Assembly: GCA_964036045.1 (NCBI GenBank)
Contig: OZ038382.1
Span: 139,140,961 to 139,204,960 of the forward strand
Direction of reading: 5' to 3'
From: Eutreptiella sp. 'Long Island Sound 2002'
Taxonomy: Eukaryota; Euglenozoa; Euglenophyceae; Eutreptiales; Eutreptiaceae
Length of the DNA: 64,000 nt
Under the pieces are notes generated by a model, which was given only the letters and a program-made list of their open reading frames with translations, was not told where the DNA came from and made no database searches. Shown in pieces: positions 55,330 through 64,000 of this stretch. Numbering within the stretch: position 1 is the first letter of the stretch; every line of letters starts with the position of its first letter. The position numbers were made by a program, and so were the translations under genes.

Positions 55330-55500
55330 AAAATCCAAAAATGCCATATCCCCCGTGTGGAAGAAGCATCAAAACCTATGCTGGGGGCAACAATGATGCC
55401 CCTAGCATCACAAAGTATGGGTCTCCAGTACGGCTAGACACCCAAATAGTTGCACTGCGCCCGCACTGCGCGCACACTGCGCTAAGGGCGCCCCCCTAGA
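55330..55500. repeat. Dispersed repeat, copy shared with 44386-44590
   Basis: Same order of blocks as the 44.4-kb copy: GATGCCCCTAG, CAAAGTATGGGTCTC, AGTACGGCTAGAC, CCCAAATAGTTGCAC, minisatellite, GGGCGCCCCC. Confidence 0.75.
55452..55483. repeat. 11-bp-unit minisatellite, locus 5
   Basis: Three units: GCACTGCGCCC, GCACTGCGCGC, ACACTGCGCTA. Confidence 0.65.
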
Positions 55501-55798
55501 AATGCCACAGAAATGCTTCAGAATCCATTTGAACAGTCTCTTTTGACCCGAATCACATGACAGCCACACGCAGGACATGATGCAGACCCAATGCAGTTGC
55601 CCCATGCAGCATTCTGTCCTCTGCATTCTGTCCTCTGCGGCAAAGCGATCCAGAGGTCTGTTTGGCACTGGGCCGGTCTTGTGACCAGGGCAATCTTGCA
55701 TCGGGAGAAAAGGCAAACACTGGTGTCCTTGACGCAGAGCCCGGCGGGTGCAAATTATTTCGGTGCATGAGCCCTGTTTGTGAGGAGCACGCCTACAC

Positions 55799-56025
55799 GG
55801 GGGGGGGGGGGGGGGAATTCGTCTGTGGACGAATTCGGCGGGAAAATTTCGTGAAGGGAAATTTTCGGCACACCTCCAATTTTGTTGCAGGGTCATCAGA
55901 TGCTGGAAACTTCAAAATACCCCAAAATGCGTGAAAATATTTCGTGGGGAAAATTTTGGTACCAAATTGAAAAACGGTCTGTTCCCCGCGAAATGGTCCC
56001 CTTACAACCCCCCCCCCCCCCCCCC
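55799..56025. mobile_element. MITE-like segment bounded by G-run and C-run, copy 1
   Basis: A 17-base G-run at the left and an 18-base C-run at the right enclose AAATTTTC-rich sequence. The ends are complementary by virtue of the runs, so the segment could fold back on itself. Related to the next segment. Confidence 0.4.
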
Positions 56026-56049
56026 TCCTGTTGGCGCGCTTCCAACCAT

Positions 56050-56115
56050 CCGTGTCAAAAGTCAGGTTCAAACCCGGGACCTTGTAAACGGACGGTGGTC
56101 TTTAACAAATTGAAG
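56050..56115 (-). repeat. tRNA-derived SINE-like unit
   Basis: Minus strand has GACCACCGTCCGTTTACAAG then GTCCCGGGTTTGAACCTGAC, with a B-box GGTTTGAACCT (56064-56074) and tRNA-like arm spacing. Confidence 0.5.
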
Positions 56116-56245
56116 AGAACACAGATATTGTCTCCTCTAACCTGCACTGCGGATTCCACTAGTGGCAGCAAGCGTTCAGTGGAACATCAGCAGGAGCTGG
56201 TTGAGGGGTGCTGATGTTCCATGAGGGTTGCATGGGTACTACATA

Positions 56246-56452
56246 GGGGGGGGGGGGGGGATAATTTTCGTGTGGGGGTTATTTCACCGGGTAAAATTTA
56301 GGAAGGGGAAAATTTCGCCACCCTTACAAAACCCAAAGCTTACACTGCCTCACGCACACACTGCACTGCCAAGGTCCCCAGATTTTGCTCAGGCAAAACT
56401 TCGCCATCTTCCTTAAACACGAAAATTTCCCACCAAATTATCCCCCCCCCCC
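56246..56452. mobile_element. MITE-like segment bounded by G-run and C-run, copy 2
   Basis: Left end GGGGGGATAATTTTCG, right end CAAATTATCCCCCC (complement GGGGGGATAATTTG), so the terminal inverted repeat extends past the homopolymer into ATAATTT. The interior is AAATTTTC/GAAAATTT-rich, like copy 1. Confidence 0.5.
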
Positions 56453-57748
56453 GTATGTCAGAGCGTGAATGTCGTGTTCAAAAAAGACTTGCAATTAGCA
56501 CCTGCTTTGACAAGCGGGGGCAAGCGTGCCTAAAAGCAGGGGACAAGCAGGATCAAGAATACACAAAGCCACACCCATGCATCTTAAATGACAGGAGCAC
56601 ACTGCACACACACATTCCGGCACTGGCTGCAGGCCGCTCAAACAGTCATTAAACAAGCATCTGGTGACTGGGCTCCTTTCTGTCAGAACAAGAGGTGAAG
56701 GTGAAGGAAGTGAATCAAGAAGGTGGATAAGGTCAACAAGTCGGCGGCAGTTGTGGCCAGCGCCCCCCACACATACACATGCATACCTATATACACATGT
56801 ACAAACACGTTGGGAACCGCGAAAACAAGAGTAAAAGCACAAGAAAAGCAGTTGGAGCAAACTCCTGGGGAGCTGCAGAGCATGTACACACGCGGGCGCA
56901 CACACACACGCACGCACGCACATACGCACGCACAAGACATAAATCAGTCACGCTGATCCGCCACAACAGTGATGCGAATGTATGCGGATCTGTGATATGT
57001 ACTGTGGTTGAGCGAGAGCAGCATGTAGCGATGAGGCAGCAGACATATTTGCGCCTGCGTGAGAGCAGTGCCAATTTATGGCTGTTGTCTACCCATTCTG
57101 CAGTGTGTATATGTGTAGTGAGTTCTCCTGCCCCCCCATGGGTGTAGGGGTACAGAACCATATTGTAGGAGGGATGTGTATGTGTATATGTGTGGGTAGT
57201 GCACTACTATTTGACCTAGGTGTGCACTGGATGACCTGTCTGTGTATGTGTATGTGTTGGGTAGTCACGGCCTGAGGCGTAGCCAGTGCTTGGTGAAGGC
57301 ATGATTTGTAAACAAAAAGGGGGTGCATCAGTATGGATCCCCAGTTTCGGGTTTGCATTATGGACGCTCGGCTCCTATCCGCTCATCTCGAAATGTATGC
57401 CGTGTGTGTGTGTGCGTGTGTGCATGTGTGTTGTGGTGTTTCCACTTTGCACTGCAAGCGAGGGTAGGTGTCTTTTAGAGTCCTCGGCGCTCATGCAACG
57501 GGAAGGATTAGAGGGATAGCGGTGCACACAAAAGAGGGACATTGGTCAGAGGGAAGGTGGGTCACATTTCGGAGGCACAACAGCCAGAGCCGGTGGACTG
57601 CCCGACCGACCCACCTTCACCCCCCCCCCCCCCCCCCGGCCCTCACGTCCTCAGGTGAGAGCTGCGTGGCCCATCAATGACGTGCTCGACATGGGCTGTT
57701 GCACACAAGGTGAAAATTGTCGTGTAATTTTTGATGTAAAATTAATGT

Positions 57749-57784
57749 AAAAAAATTGTCTAGTCGTGTAATCTTTTTTTGCGG
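57749..57784. repeat. Inverted repeat flanking the Ulp1-like ORF, left copy
   Basis: Plus strand AAAAAAATTGTCTAGTCGTG followed by TAATC, a T-run and GCGG. Its reverse complement matches 59907-59941 apart from one or two differences. Confidence 0.7.
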
Positions 57785-58272
57785 AAAGGGCGTGTCATGT
57801 TTTTTTTTTTGCGGTAAGTCGTGTAGATTATGGGAAAAAATTGAAATATGAAAGAAATGCAACCTTTGCAATACATGCGCAATATGTACAGCTGCCGGTT
57901 CCGTACAACACCCCATAGCGACCTTAACGATGGGATGCCGAGTCCACAAAGCATATAGTACTCTGTGTGGCCACCAATTAGTTGGGACTCGGCCAATATA
58001 ACATAGTTTCACATGGTGTCATGGGGACTAGACTCAAAATCAGGCCCAAGAAAAGAGTCCTGACAGGGCCATGGCCAACATCTAGTGTGCCAACACTGGG
58101 AACAAAATCAGGCTCAAGAAAAAGAGTCCTGACAGGGCTATGGCCAACGCTAGTGCCACCATTACAGGCCACCAAGGCATTGGTAGGGGGCCAATATACT
58201 AGCAACCTTATACACTCCACCTTTGGTACACCGAACGGGTGGAGGAAGTACAACCCACAAAACATGCACCCG

Positions 58273-59607
58273 CTACAAGTAGTTGCAGAATGCACCCTTG
58301 TAGATCAAGTCCGTTTTTGTGTCGCTGGACTTGGGCTTTGCACCAGGATTGGCAAACTCACAAGCGGCGTGCAACTCTGCTACTAGCTGCTTGGACACGT
58401 CATTGATGAAAAGCTGGTCACGCTCCAGCTGGTCAAATGCATCTGCTAGGTAGCCATCCAGCACCTTGCGCCACTCTCCACGGATGAGGACCTTGGGACA
58501 GGTGTCCTCCTCTGTGGGAGTGGCCATGGAAGGTTGTAGCGTGGCCTCCAGACTTTCCACGCTCTGCTAGGCGGAGGCCTCCTTGCCTTTGAGTGGGGTG
58601 GGGGTGGCCTGAACACTCTCCTCGGCAGCCGAAAGTGCACCTTCAACTTGGGTGCTTGGGGGGGGGGACTCAGAAGGGCCAGGAAGCTCGGTCACGCCCT
58701 CCACATCATCACCGGGCGCTTCAACGACCGGCACAGCACGATCAGCATTAACAATGCTGAGCACATAGTCCACAAAACCAAGACCCATTGGGACGAGGGG
58801 GGAATCGGAAAAATTACCCCGGTGCTTCACCACCAGCTCTGCGATGTTCAAGCTTTGAAAACCACAAAACCAACCGTCCATTTGGAATCCCAAGGCGCGG
58901 TGCTTGGTGGTTAGCGAAAGCTTCCTCATGGCCATCAAGAAAGGAGAGATCAAATGAGTGGAGCTTAGGGGTTCCCAAACCCAAATAGTGAAAAGCTCGA
59001 GCCGGACACGACAATTGAAGGCACACACAAACCAGTGCAACCCTTCCTTATCATTGGAATTAACCACAAAAATGTGGGGGCGGCACCAAGTCATGTTGGC
59101 CAGTCCTGTGCCGGATTCAACTCTCTGCATGTATTTGGACAGCCTCTTGATATATAGAAGTGCCAGAGTCCACGCACGTGGTTCATCGATTTCCATGTGG
59201 CAGAGCTCTTGGTTCAACCAACACACGATATCCTTGTTTGTCAACCAATGTCCCAGCCCCAAAGGGGTTGTTTCGCTCGGGATGGTGCTTCGAGTACGCC
59301 TTTTGAAGGTGGGAGGGTAAACAGGGGGGGCACTTGGCAAGGCCTTCTTTTCCTCCACCTTCTTCTTTGGCACAGGGGCCATAGGGGGAGGCGCAAAGAC
59401 GTCCACCTCGGAATCAGATGACTGCAACTCAAGGGGCCACGCAACAAAGTGTGGATTGCGAGTCCCAAACCCCAACTCAAGGGGCCACGCAACAAAGCGT
59501 GGATTGCGAGTCCCTAACCCCAACTCAAGGGGCCACGCAACAAAGTGTGGATTGAGAGTCCCTAACCCCAACTCAAGGGGCCACACAACAAAGCGTGGAT
59601 TGCAAGT
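58273..59607 (-). CDS. Ulp1/C48-like cysteine protease with 16-residue N-terminal repeats, one in-frame TAG
   Basis: The frame opens in a tandem 48-bp repeat encoding (V)AWPLELGLGTRNPHF four times, then an acidic and lysine-rich linker, then a domain with Ulp1 features. Numbering from the first WPLE-repeat codon at 59586: WLTNKDIVCWLNQEL (residues ~114-128, like the WL.D..I..yL start), His184 in LHWFVCAFN, an acidic residue in WEPLSS (~206, Glu where Asp is usual) and Cys241 in MDGWFCGFQS after a Gln. Spacing matches C48 peptidases, which cleave SUMO/NEDD8-type conjugates. A TAG at 58567-58569 interrupts, but the frame continues 98 codons (MATPTEEDTCPKVLIRGEW, FDQLERDQLFINDVSKQLV) to 58273. 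The repeat part has no ATG; an exon may start near an acceptor at about 59607. Inverted repeats flank it, suggesting a mobile unit. Confidence 0.6.
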
Positions 59608-59616
59608 CCCTCACCT
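59425..59616. repeat. Four tandem copies of a 48-bp repeat (16 codons)
   Basis: Units start CAACTCAAGGGGCCAC at 59425, 59473, 59521 and 59569. Length is a multiple of three and the copies are in frame with the protease ORF, with changes mostly conservative for the encoded 16-mer. Confidence 0.9.
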
Positions 59617-59678
59617 AATCTTAAAAAAAAATACGGATCTTGAAAGACCGCCCTGCAAAGGGGGACAAAATCAGAAGT

Positions 59679-59775
59679 GGCTACCTCACCCCTGCCTTCT
59701 TGGGGGGCCAGAAGAGGGCGGAAGTGCTACGTCACCCCTGCATTCTCGGGGCTCCCCAACGCCAAGTGCAAAAAT
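59679..59775. repeat. Related copies of the 53-bp GGCTACATCACCCC repeat
   Basis: GGCTACCTCACCCCTGCCTT and GTGCTACGTCACCCCTGCAT units in tandem, each followed by a (T/C)TCGGGG-like core. Confidence 0.65.
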
Positions 59776-59906
59776 CAGAAGTGCCCCACAGGTGGGCACA
59801 TCACCTACAGGCATGCATTTTCAGTAAAATTGGTAACTGTTTCTTTGCGGTAAGGTCATGTGTTGTTTTTTTTGCGGTAATGCGTGCGACGGGCTTACAC
59901 AACTTA

Positions 59907-59941
59907 CCGCAAAAAAAATTACACGACTAGACGATTTTTTT
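59907..59941. repeat. Inverted repeat flanking the Ulp1-like ORF, right copy
   Basis: CCGC, A-run, TTACACGACTAGACGA, T-run. Local copies of TTACCGCAAAAAAAA and its complement TTTTTTTTGCGGTAA (about 59867-59881 and 59904-59918) add a 15-bp perfect hairpin. Confidence 0.7.
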
Positions 59942-61211
59942 GTTACACGCATTTACCGCAAAAAAAAACTTACACGAATTACAACATACACAACACAGGC
60001 CGAACCCCTCAAAGTTGGGCCAAAGCGAGCACAGAGAGAGGCACATTGGAGTTGGGGGCAGGGGGGTTTTGGTACGCAAGCCCTTGGACCTCAGAATCCC
60101 CCCCTGTTTGAGCACGAGGCTGCCGAGCCTCTGCGAGTGGCGACGGAGGAGATTGCATCGATGCTCAGACCCTGCCTGTCCTCGCTGGTGTTGGTCCAAC
60201 TGTCACCTCTTTCGCCTCCATGGCCCACCCACATGCAATGCGCACAATGAGTAATTTTGGGGCAACGCCCTTCTACTCCGCAGGGGTTGCCGTTTGAACG
60301 GCATTCGTGTCTAGACTACAGTGGGCGTCGCCCATGCTCCACCCAAAGGACCGGAGGAAGAGAGGCCCAATCCCGTGTCTCTGCTACAGGCACATGTCTC
60401 CTTGGCTTCCTTGACCTGCGCCCCTTCTGTAGGCGTCAACAAGACTGTGGGGATGAAGGGGGGGGGGGGGCACTGGAACGTTCATGTAACGGTCCTGCAC
60501 CCCCTCATACTGCACATCAGGCGTGCTCAGCTGCAAGCAGCAGTGCAATTCACATCTCATCAGAGGGAGTGCTCCATAAAAGTTCAGCCGTCACACAGTA
60601 CGACCGCTGCCCAGTGCCATGTCAATCGGGGAGCACATACACTGCTCGCACGTTCGGAGCTGATCTCCCCAGTACTGGCCAGACCCCCCCCCCCTAACCC
60701 ACCACCACAAACACATCAAAAACAAAAGGCAAGAGCACATGCATGCCCCAGTCGTCCCTGCAGTGGCGCCGCGCGCAAGTGGCATCAAGTGCTGCACGCA
60801 GTGTATTTCTTCCCAAAATCAAAGTCCACCACCTCATGAGTTGAAGGGCTCCGTCCACGCGTTCTGGCTGTCCTCAGCGACGCACCTGTGGAGCACAGAA
60901 CGACCTTAACCCTGTGTCCATAGAAACCGACCATACATCGCTAGAAAATTGGGTGACGAGAACCTAAGGACCACCAAAGGGCCCTCCCCATGCCAAGCGC
61001 GGTGGCAGGAGCTCTTTTCCAAGGTTAACATGGATGTTGGCTACGCGCCAGGCATTGACCTGCGAGCAGAGGGTGTCCCGGCGCCCTTCTCAGGGGCAGG
61101 CGTGTGTGCGTGCGTGTGTATGGGGGCAGCCCCCCCCCAATACACCACGGTCTTGTGCAGGGGGGCTGATAGTATCTGTGCCCGGTTTCCTTGGGTGGGC
61201 AAGCTTTCAAT

Positions 61212-61275
61212 GGGGGGGGGGGGGGGTCGATAGAGCCCCCTGGCTAGACCCCCCCACAAAAAGGCTCAATTGACG
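61212..61275. repeat. G-run hairpin element, copy 1
   Basis: A 15-base G-run, TCGATAGAGCCCCC, then AAAGGCTCAATTGACGG. TCRATAGAGC and GCTCAATTGA are near-perfect inverted repeats. Confidence 0.55.
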
Positions 61276-61621
61276 GAACCCTCCTAAAATCGGCTCCAAT
61301 TTCGGGCCCCTTTTAATGAAATTAATTTTGTTCTGATTTTGTGATGTGGGTGGGTGTGTCGGCTGAGGTTTGCCTGGACGCTACATGACCCCCCACCCCC
61401 TCACACGCTGTGGACACTCTCTCTCAATTCGTGTCGGGTCCTTGCACAGTGAATGCCACCCTTTACTTTCGCATGTGGTGAGGGTGAGAGGCTTGGACAA
61501 ACACCATCCAAACTCATGGTACAGTCCATTCTGTGCGCATGTATCGAGCGGTGGCTCGCCGCATTCTTTCGCCGCTAATTGGCTGCACTCCTCGAAGGAC
61601 CCAAGGGGGTGGCGGGTTTTC

Positions 61622-61695
61622 GGGGGGGGGGGGCTTCAATAGAGCACCCCAAATTCTGGGGGGGGGGGGGTTGGGAAAAGGGCTCAATTGACAGG
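61622..61695. repeat. G-run hairpin element, copy 2
   Basis: G-run, TTCAATAGAGCACCCC, second G-run, AAAAGGGCTCAATTGACAGG. Same layout as 61212-61275; a weaker relative (TTGATAGTGCCCCCC) is near 49,000. Confidence 0.55.
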
Positions 61696-61748
61696 CACCA
61701 TTCTTGCATGGAGAAGAGGCACTGCTTTCTCTTGTTCATGTCTCCGCA

Positions 61749-61839
61749 CTATGGGGATTCCTGAGAAGGCAGGGGTTATGTAGCCGCTCTGATCCTTCCC
61801 CAGTATGGGGACCCCCAAGACAACAGCGGTGATGTAGCC
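61749..61839. repeat. Copies of the GGCTACATCACCCC repeat, reverse orientation
   Basis: AGGCAGGGGTTATGTAGCC and GCGGTGATGTAGCCC are reverse-complement versions of the 53-bp unit start found at 38.9 kb. Confidence 0.65.
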
Positions 61840-63470
61840 CATCCGCCCACTTGTGGGCCACTTCTGATGTTGTTCCCAGCTCTGAAGCGTTCAGCAGCCC
61901 CTAGACGGCAGTGTTTATGTACTGTCCTCTGGGCGCCCCCCAGGCCCGCCAAGCCTCGATCCTCCCGACATCTGTGCTAAACCCTCAACTTGACGAGCCC
62001 AAGGATGTGGCCAGAGGTCGCGTGTGGTGTCTATGCTGTACTCAGACCCCCAATCGTTGCCAGACCAATGGCCTTCCTGCCCCCCACTGGATCGGCACAA
62101 ACCCCAGAGCCCGCACCTTCACTGCAGCTGGTGCTATCCCCGGGCTCCGCCAGTCCTCCAGCCCCGGTGCATCTGACATGACGCCCACCCGAGGCCGCTT
62201 CATCACGTTGCACTGTTCGGATGCAGCTGCCTGCCACTTTCCGTCAACGCCTCCAGCCCATGGGTACCCGTCACCACCCGGAGAGACAATCCCCAGCGGA
62301 TGGGCCCTCCCTCGGTCCAACAAAATGGGCTCCCACGCATCTGTGGCCCCGCGAAGGCGCAGCTTGGACAACAAAGGGGGCTTGGGGGGGGGGGGGGGTG
62401 ACATGCACCATGTAGAGACTCCTGAGCACCAACGAGCACACCTGTTCCCACACTGGGCCGCCGGAAATTCGGAGGGTGCGCCGACATGGCAGGCCCCAGC
62501 GAAGCAGAGGAATTCATGCTCTGAAGATTAAACGGTGTGTGCTGTCCATGGGGCCAATGGGGCAAGGATGACCCCGTCCCACAACACACGTGACCCCCCC
62601 CCAAAATGAGTCAGACGGATCGGTGCTCCTGGGGTACCCATTCACGGTGCTGGAGGCGCTTGGGCTGCGCATCATGGCGCCTTTTGAGACGGCTATCCCG
62701 ATTGTTTCCCCCTACCACGTCTCATCATCTCCCACTTCCCCCCTACCTCTTCCCCGCCAGGCCGGCCTGCCCTCGGTTCCCTGAGTAGGTGCGCCGTGAG
62801 CGCGCACGCTGCGTTGCATGCTCCCCCACAGCGCAGAGATGCACGACCCTTGGGATGCGATCTCCGAACCCAATGGAATACAAATAAGCGTACCCTCTGG
62901 CGTTGCACTTGCAGCACTTTTCGCGCACAAGGCCCCTCGGCAGCGCCTTGGCACGAGGCCTTGCACGTCCCATGGGGGCCAGTCCTGCACAACGGATCCC
63001 GCCACATGCACCGCCATGCAGCGCACGCCACACACCTCCGGCGTGGTCTTGCCAGACATGATGCTGCTGCGCGCCTCCTTGGCCTTCACAACTCTGCCTC
63101 CGTTGGGAGACAATGGCCGGGAAAGAGGCAGACGGATGTCTACGGGGCTGAGCCGCCCATCTACAGAGGACGCAATGGACTGCAGCGGGGGGGGGGGGGG
63201 GGCATACAACGCACAAACGCCATGCACCACAAATCTGCCGCCGCGTTACAGAGGACGGAGGTGGGGCTGTGAGGGGGATGGATGGCGTTCCACTTTGTGA
63301 TGCGAGGCGAGGTCAGACCTGTGCTTGAACGGGGGTTGCTGTAGAGGCTGAATAAGGATGGCGGTTGGTACTTCCGGGGGGATTCGCCTTTTGAGGGGGG
63401 ATCCTCCACTCATGGGTCTGTTGCGAGAGATGGGGGGGCCGCACGGCCACCTCTAACAACCGGGGACAAG

Positions 63471-63545
63471 TACTTTGTACTGGGTATGGGTGGGGCAGTT
63501 GTCCCGCCACTCACAAGTGCTGCTTCTGCCCCTTGGAGTCCCTCC
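63471..63545. repeat. Diverged direct repeat, copy 1
   Basis: Matches 63796-63870: GTCCCGCCACTCACAAGTGCTGCTTCTGCCCCTTGG in pieces versus GTCCCTCTGCTCACAGGTGCCGCTTCTGCCCCCTTGG. Minus-strand frames of both encode RGRS(S/G)TCE(W/Q)RD-like peptides. Confidence 0.65.
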
Positions 63546-63795
63546 AAATTGGGGGGGGGGTGGGGGGGGGGGGGGGGGGGGTTCTGAGAGCCAAGGGTCC
63601 GTATAGAAAAAATGGCCCAGAAAAATTTTTCTCTTCAGGAAATCCAATTGTACAATCAAGGATTGTCTGTCGAACCCGCAGGGGATATGCTGGAGAGGCT
63701 GAGTACCTGTGCTTTAATACGCCCAATTATGAATTGACAGGGGGAAGTTGTCCACATCTATTGTGCCCAAAGCCACTGGGGCAAGGCATTTTTGG

Positions 63796-63870
63796 TGGGG
63801 CAGAGTGGGACGCTTGTCCCTCTGCTCACAGGTGCCGCTTCTGCCCCCTTGGCATCCCTCCCATGCCGGC
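63796..63870. repeat. Diverged direct repeat, copy 2
   Basis: Second copy of the 63471-63545 repeat, offset 325 bp, in the same orientation. Confidence 0.65.
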
Positions 63871-64000
63871 GCCGGCAGTGCCGCACATTCAGTCATTTCC
63901 AGGACAGTGAGGTTGAGGGTGCTCACCTCCACATGGGAGGCGGCCAATGTGACACAGGGCCAGCCAAATCACCAAATGTTACCCATCAGCGGTGCTGCCG

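Larger units (their letters stand above)
54086..57748. other. No recognisable gene; small repeat elements
   Basis: Includes a dispersed repeat copy (55330-55500), two G-run/C-run-bounded segments, a tRNA-like unit and CA/TG-rich simple sequence (56,770-56,940; 57,380-57,430). ORF 54404-54718 (minus) is the most protein-like but unsupported. Confidence 0.4.
59942..64000. other. No gene assigned; repeats and G-runs
   Basis: Open frames exist in several frames on both strands (for example 60321-60839, 61911-62531 and 62712-63230 minus) and have near-normal composition, but I could not choose a frame or see a domain. G-runs at 60458, 61212, 61622, 61658, 62384, 63187, 63551 and 63562 break any long frame. 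Confidence 0.4.

Noticed and set aside
62712-63300. Possible gene at 62.7-63.3 kb
   Set aside because: Minus and plus frames are all open over ~160 codons; no motif favours one, and a G-run interrupts at 63187.

Overview
The window is eukaryotic nuclear DNA dominated by mobile elements. There is no bacterial operon structure. Coding stretches are split by short GT-AG introns of about 100-260 nt, and ORFs are scattered on both strands in varied base composition. Two recognisable host genes remain: the N-terminal part of a HAUS6/augmin subunit (about 46.1-47.6 kb) and a compact two-exon single-domain rhodanese (37.8-38.3 kb). From memory only, the Ulp1-like ORF at 58-59.6 kb and the integrase tail at 18.3-19 kb resemble repeated proteins of a prasinophyte green alga (Cymbomonas-like). 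Treat the lineage as a weak inference; no database was consulted.

Layout. 0-4.1 kb: left-truncated LTR-retrotransposon Gag reading frame on the minus strand, broken by two stops and one frameshift. 4.1-7.3 kb: no gene, two hairpins. 7.3-8.8 kb and 14.0-15.0 kb: GC-rich, proline-rich element sequence (minus) flanking a 5.17-kb insert (8,820-13,985) with perfect 21-bp terminal inverted repeats. The insert carries at least two unrecognised plus-strand coding units, one with two introns, and a hammerhead-ribozyme-like motif. 15-18.3 kb: GT-rich low complexity, then nothing recognisable. 18.3-19 kb: Ty3/gypsy integrase tail with chromodomain-like remnant. 19.8-21.5 kb: unrecognised minus-strand ORF with one stop. 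22.7-29.0 kb: very GC-rich plus-strand element with a non-LTR-retrotransposon-like C-terminus, a RING-like finger and several proline/histidine-rich ORFs, ending near an A-rich tract. 30.5-32.4 kb: broken pogo/Tigger-type DDE transposase. 36.6-38.3 kb: small zinc-finger ORF and rhodanese. 38.5-46 kb: nested short repeats, tRNA-derived SINE-like units and a PIF/Harbinger-type transposase fragment. 46.1-47.6 kb: HAUS6. 48-57 kb: degenerate minisatellites and poly-G/poly-C-bounded small elements. 57.7-59.9 kb: Ulp1-like cysteine protease ORF with 16-residue repeats, flanked by inverted repeats. 60-64 kb: short dispersed repeats and unassigned sequence.

Recurring themes are (1) TE reading frames that are otherwise open but interrupted by single stops, (2) about 25 homopolymer G or C runs of 11 or more bases, (3) a tRNA-like SINE set, partly alanine-type, (4) minisatellites with an 11-bp unit recurring at five sites, and (5) protein-modification-type domains (Ulp1 protease, RING-like fingers) in mobile or repeat-bounded units. 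Functions are given only where motifs are visible; many entries are described without a function.
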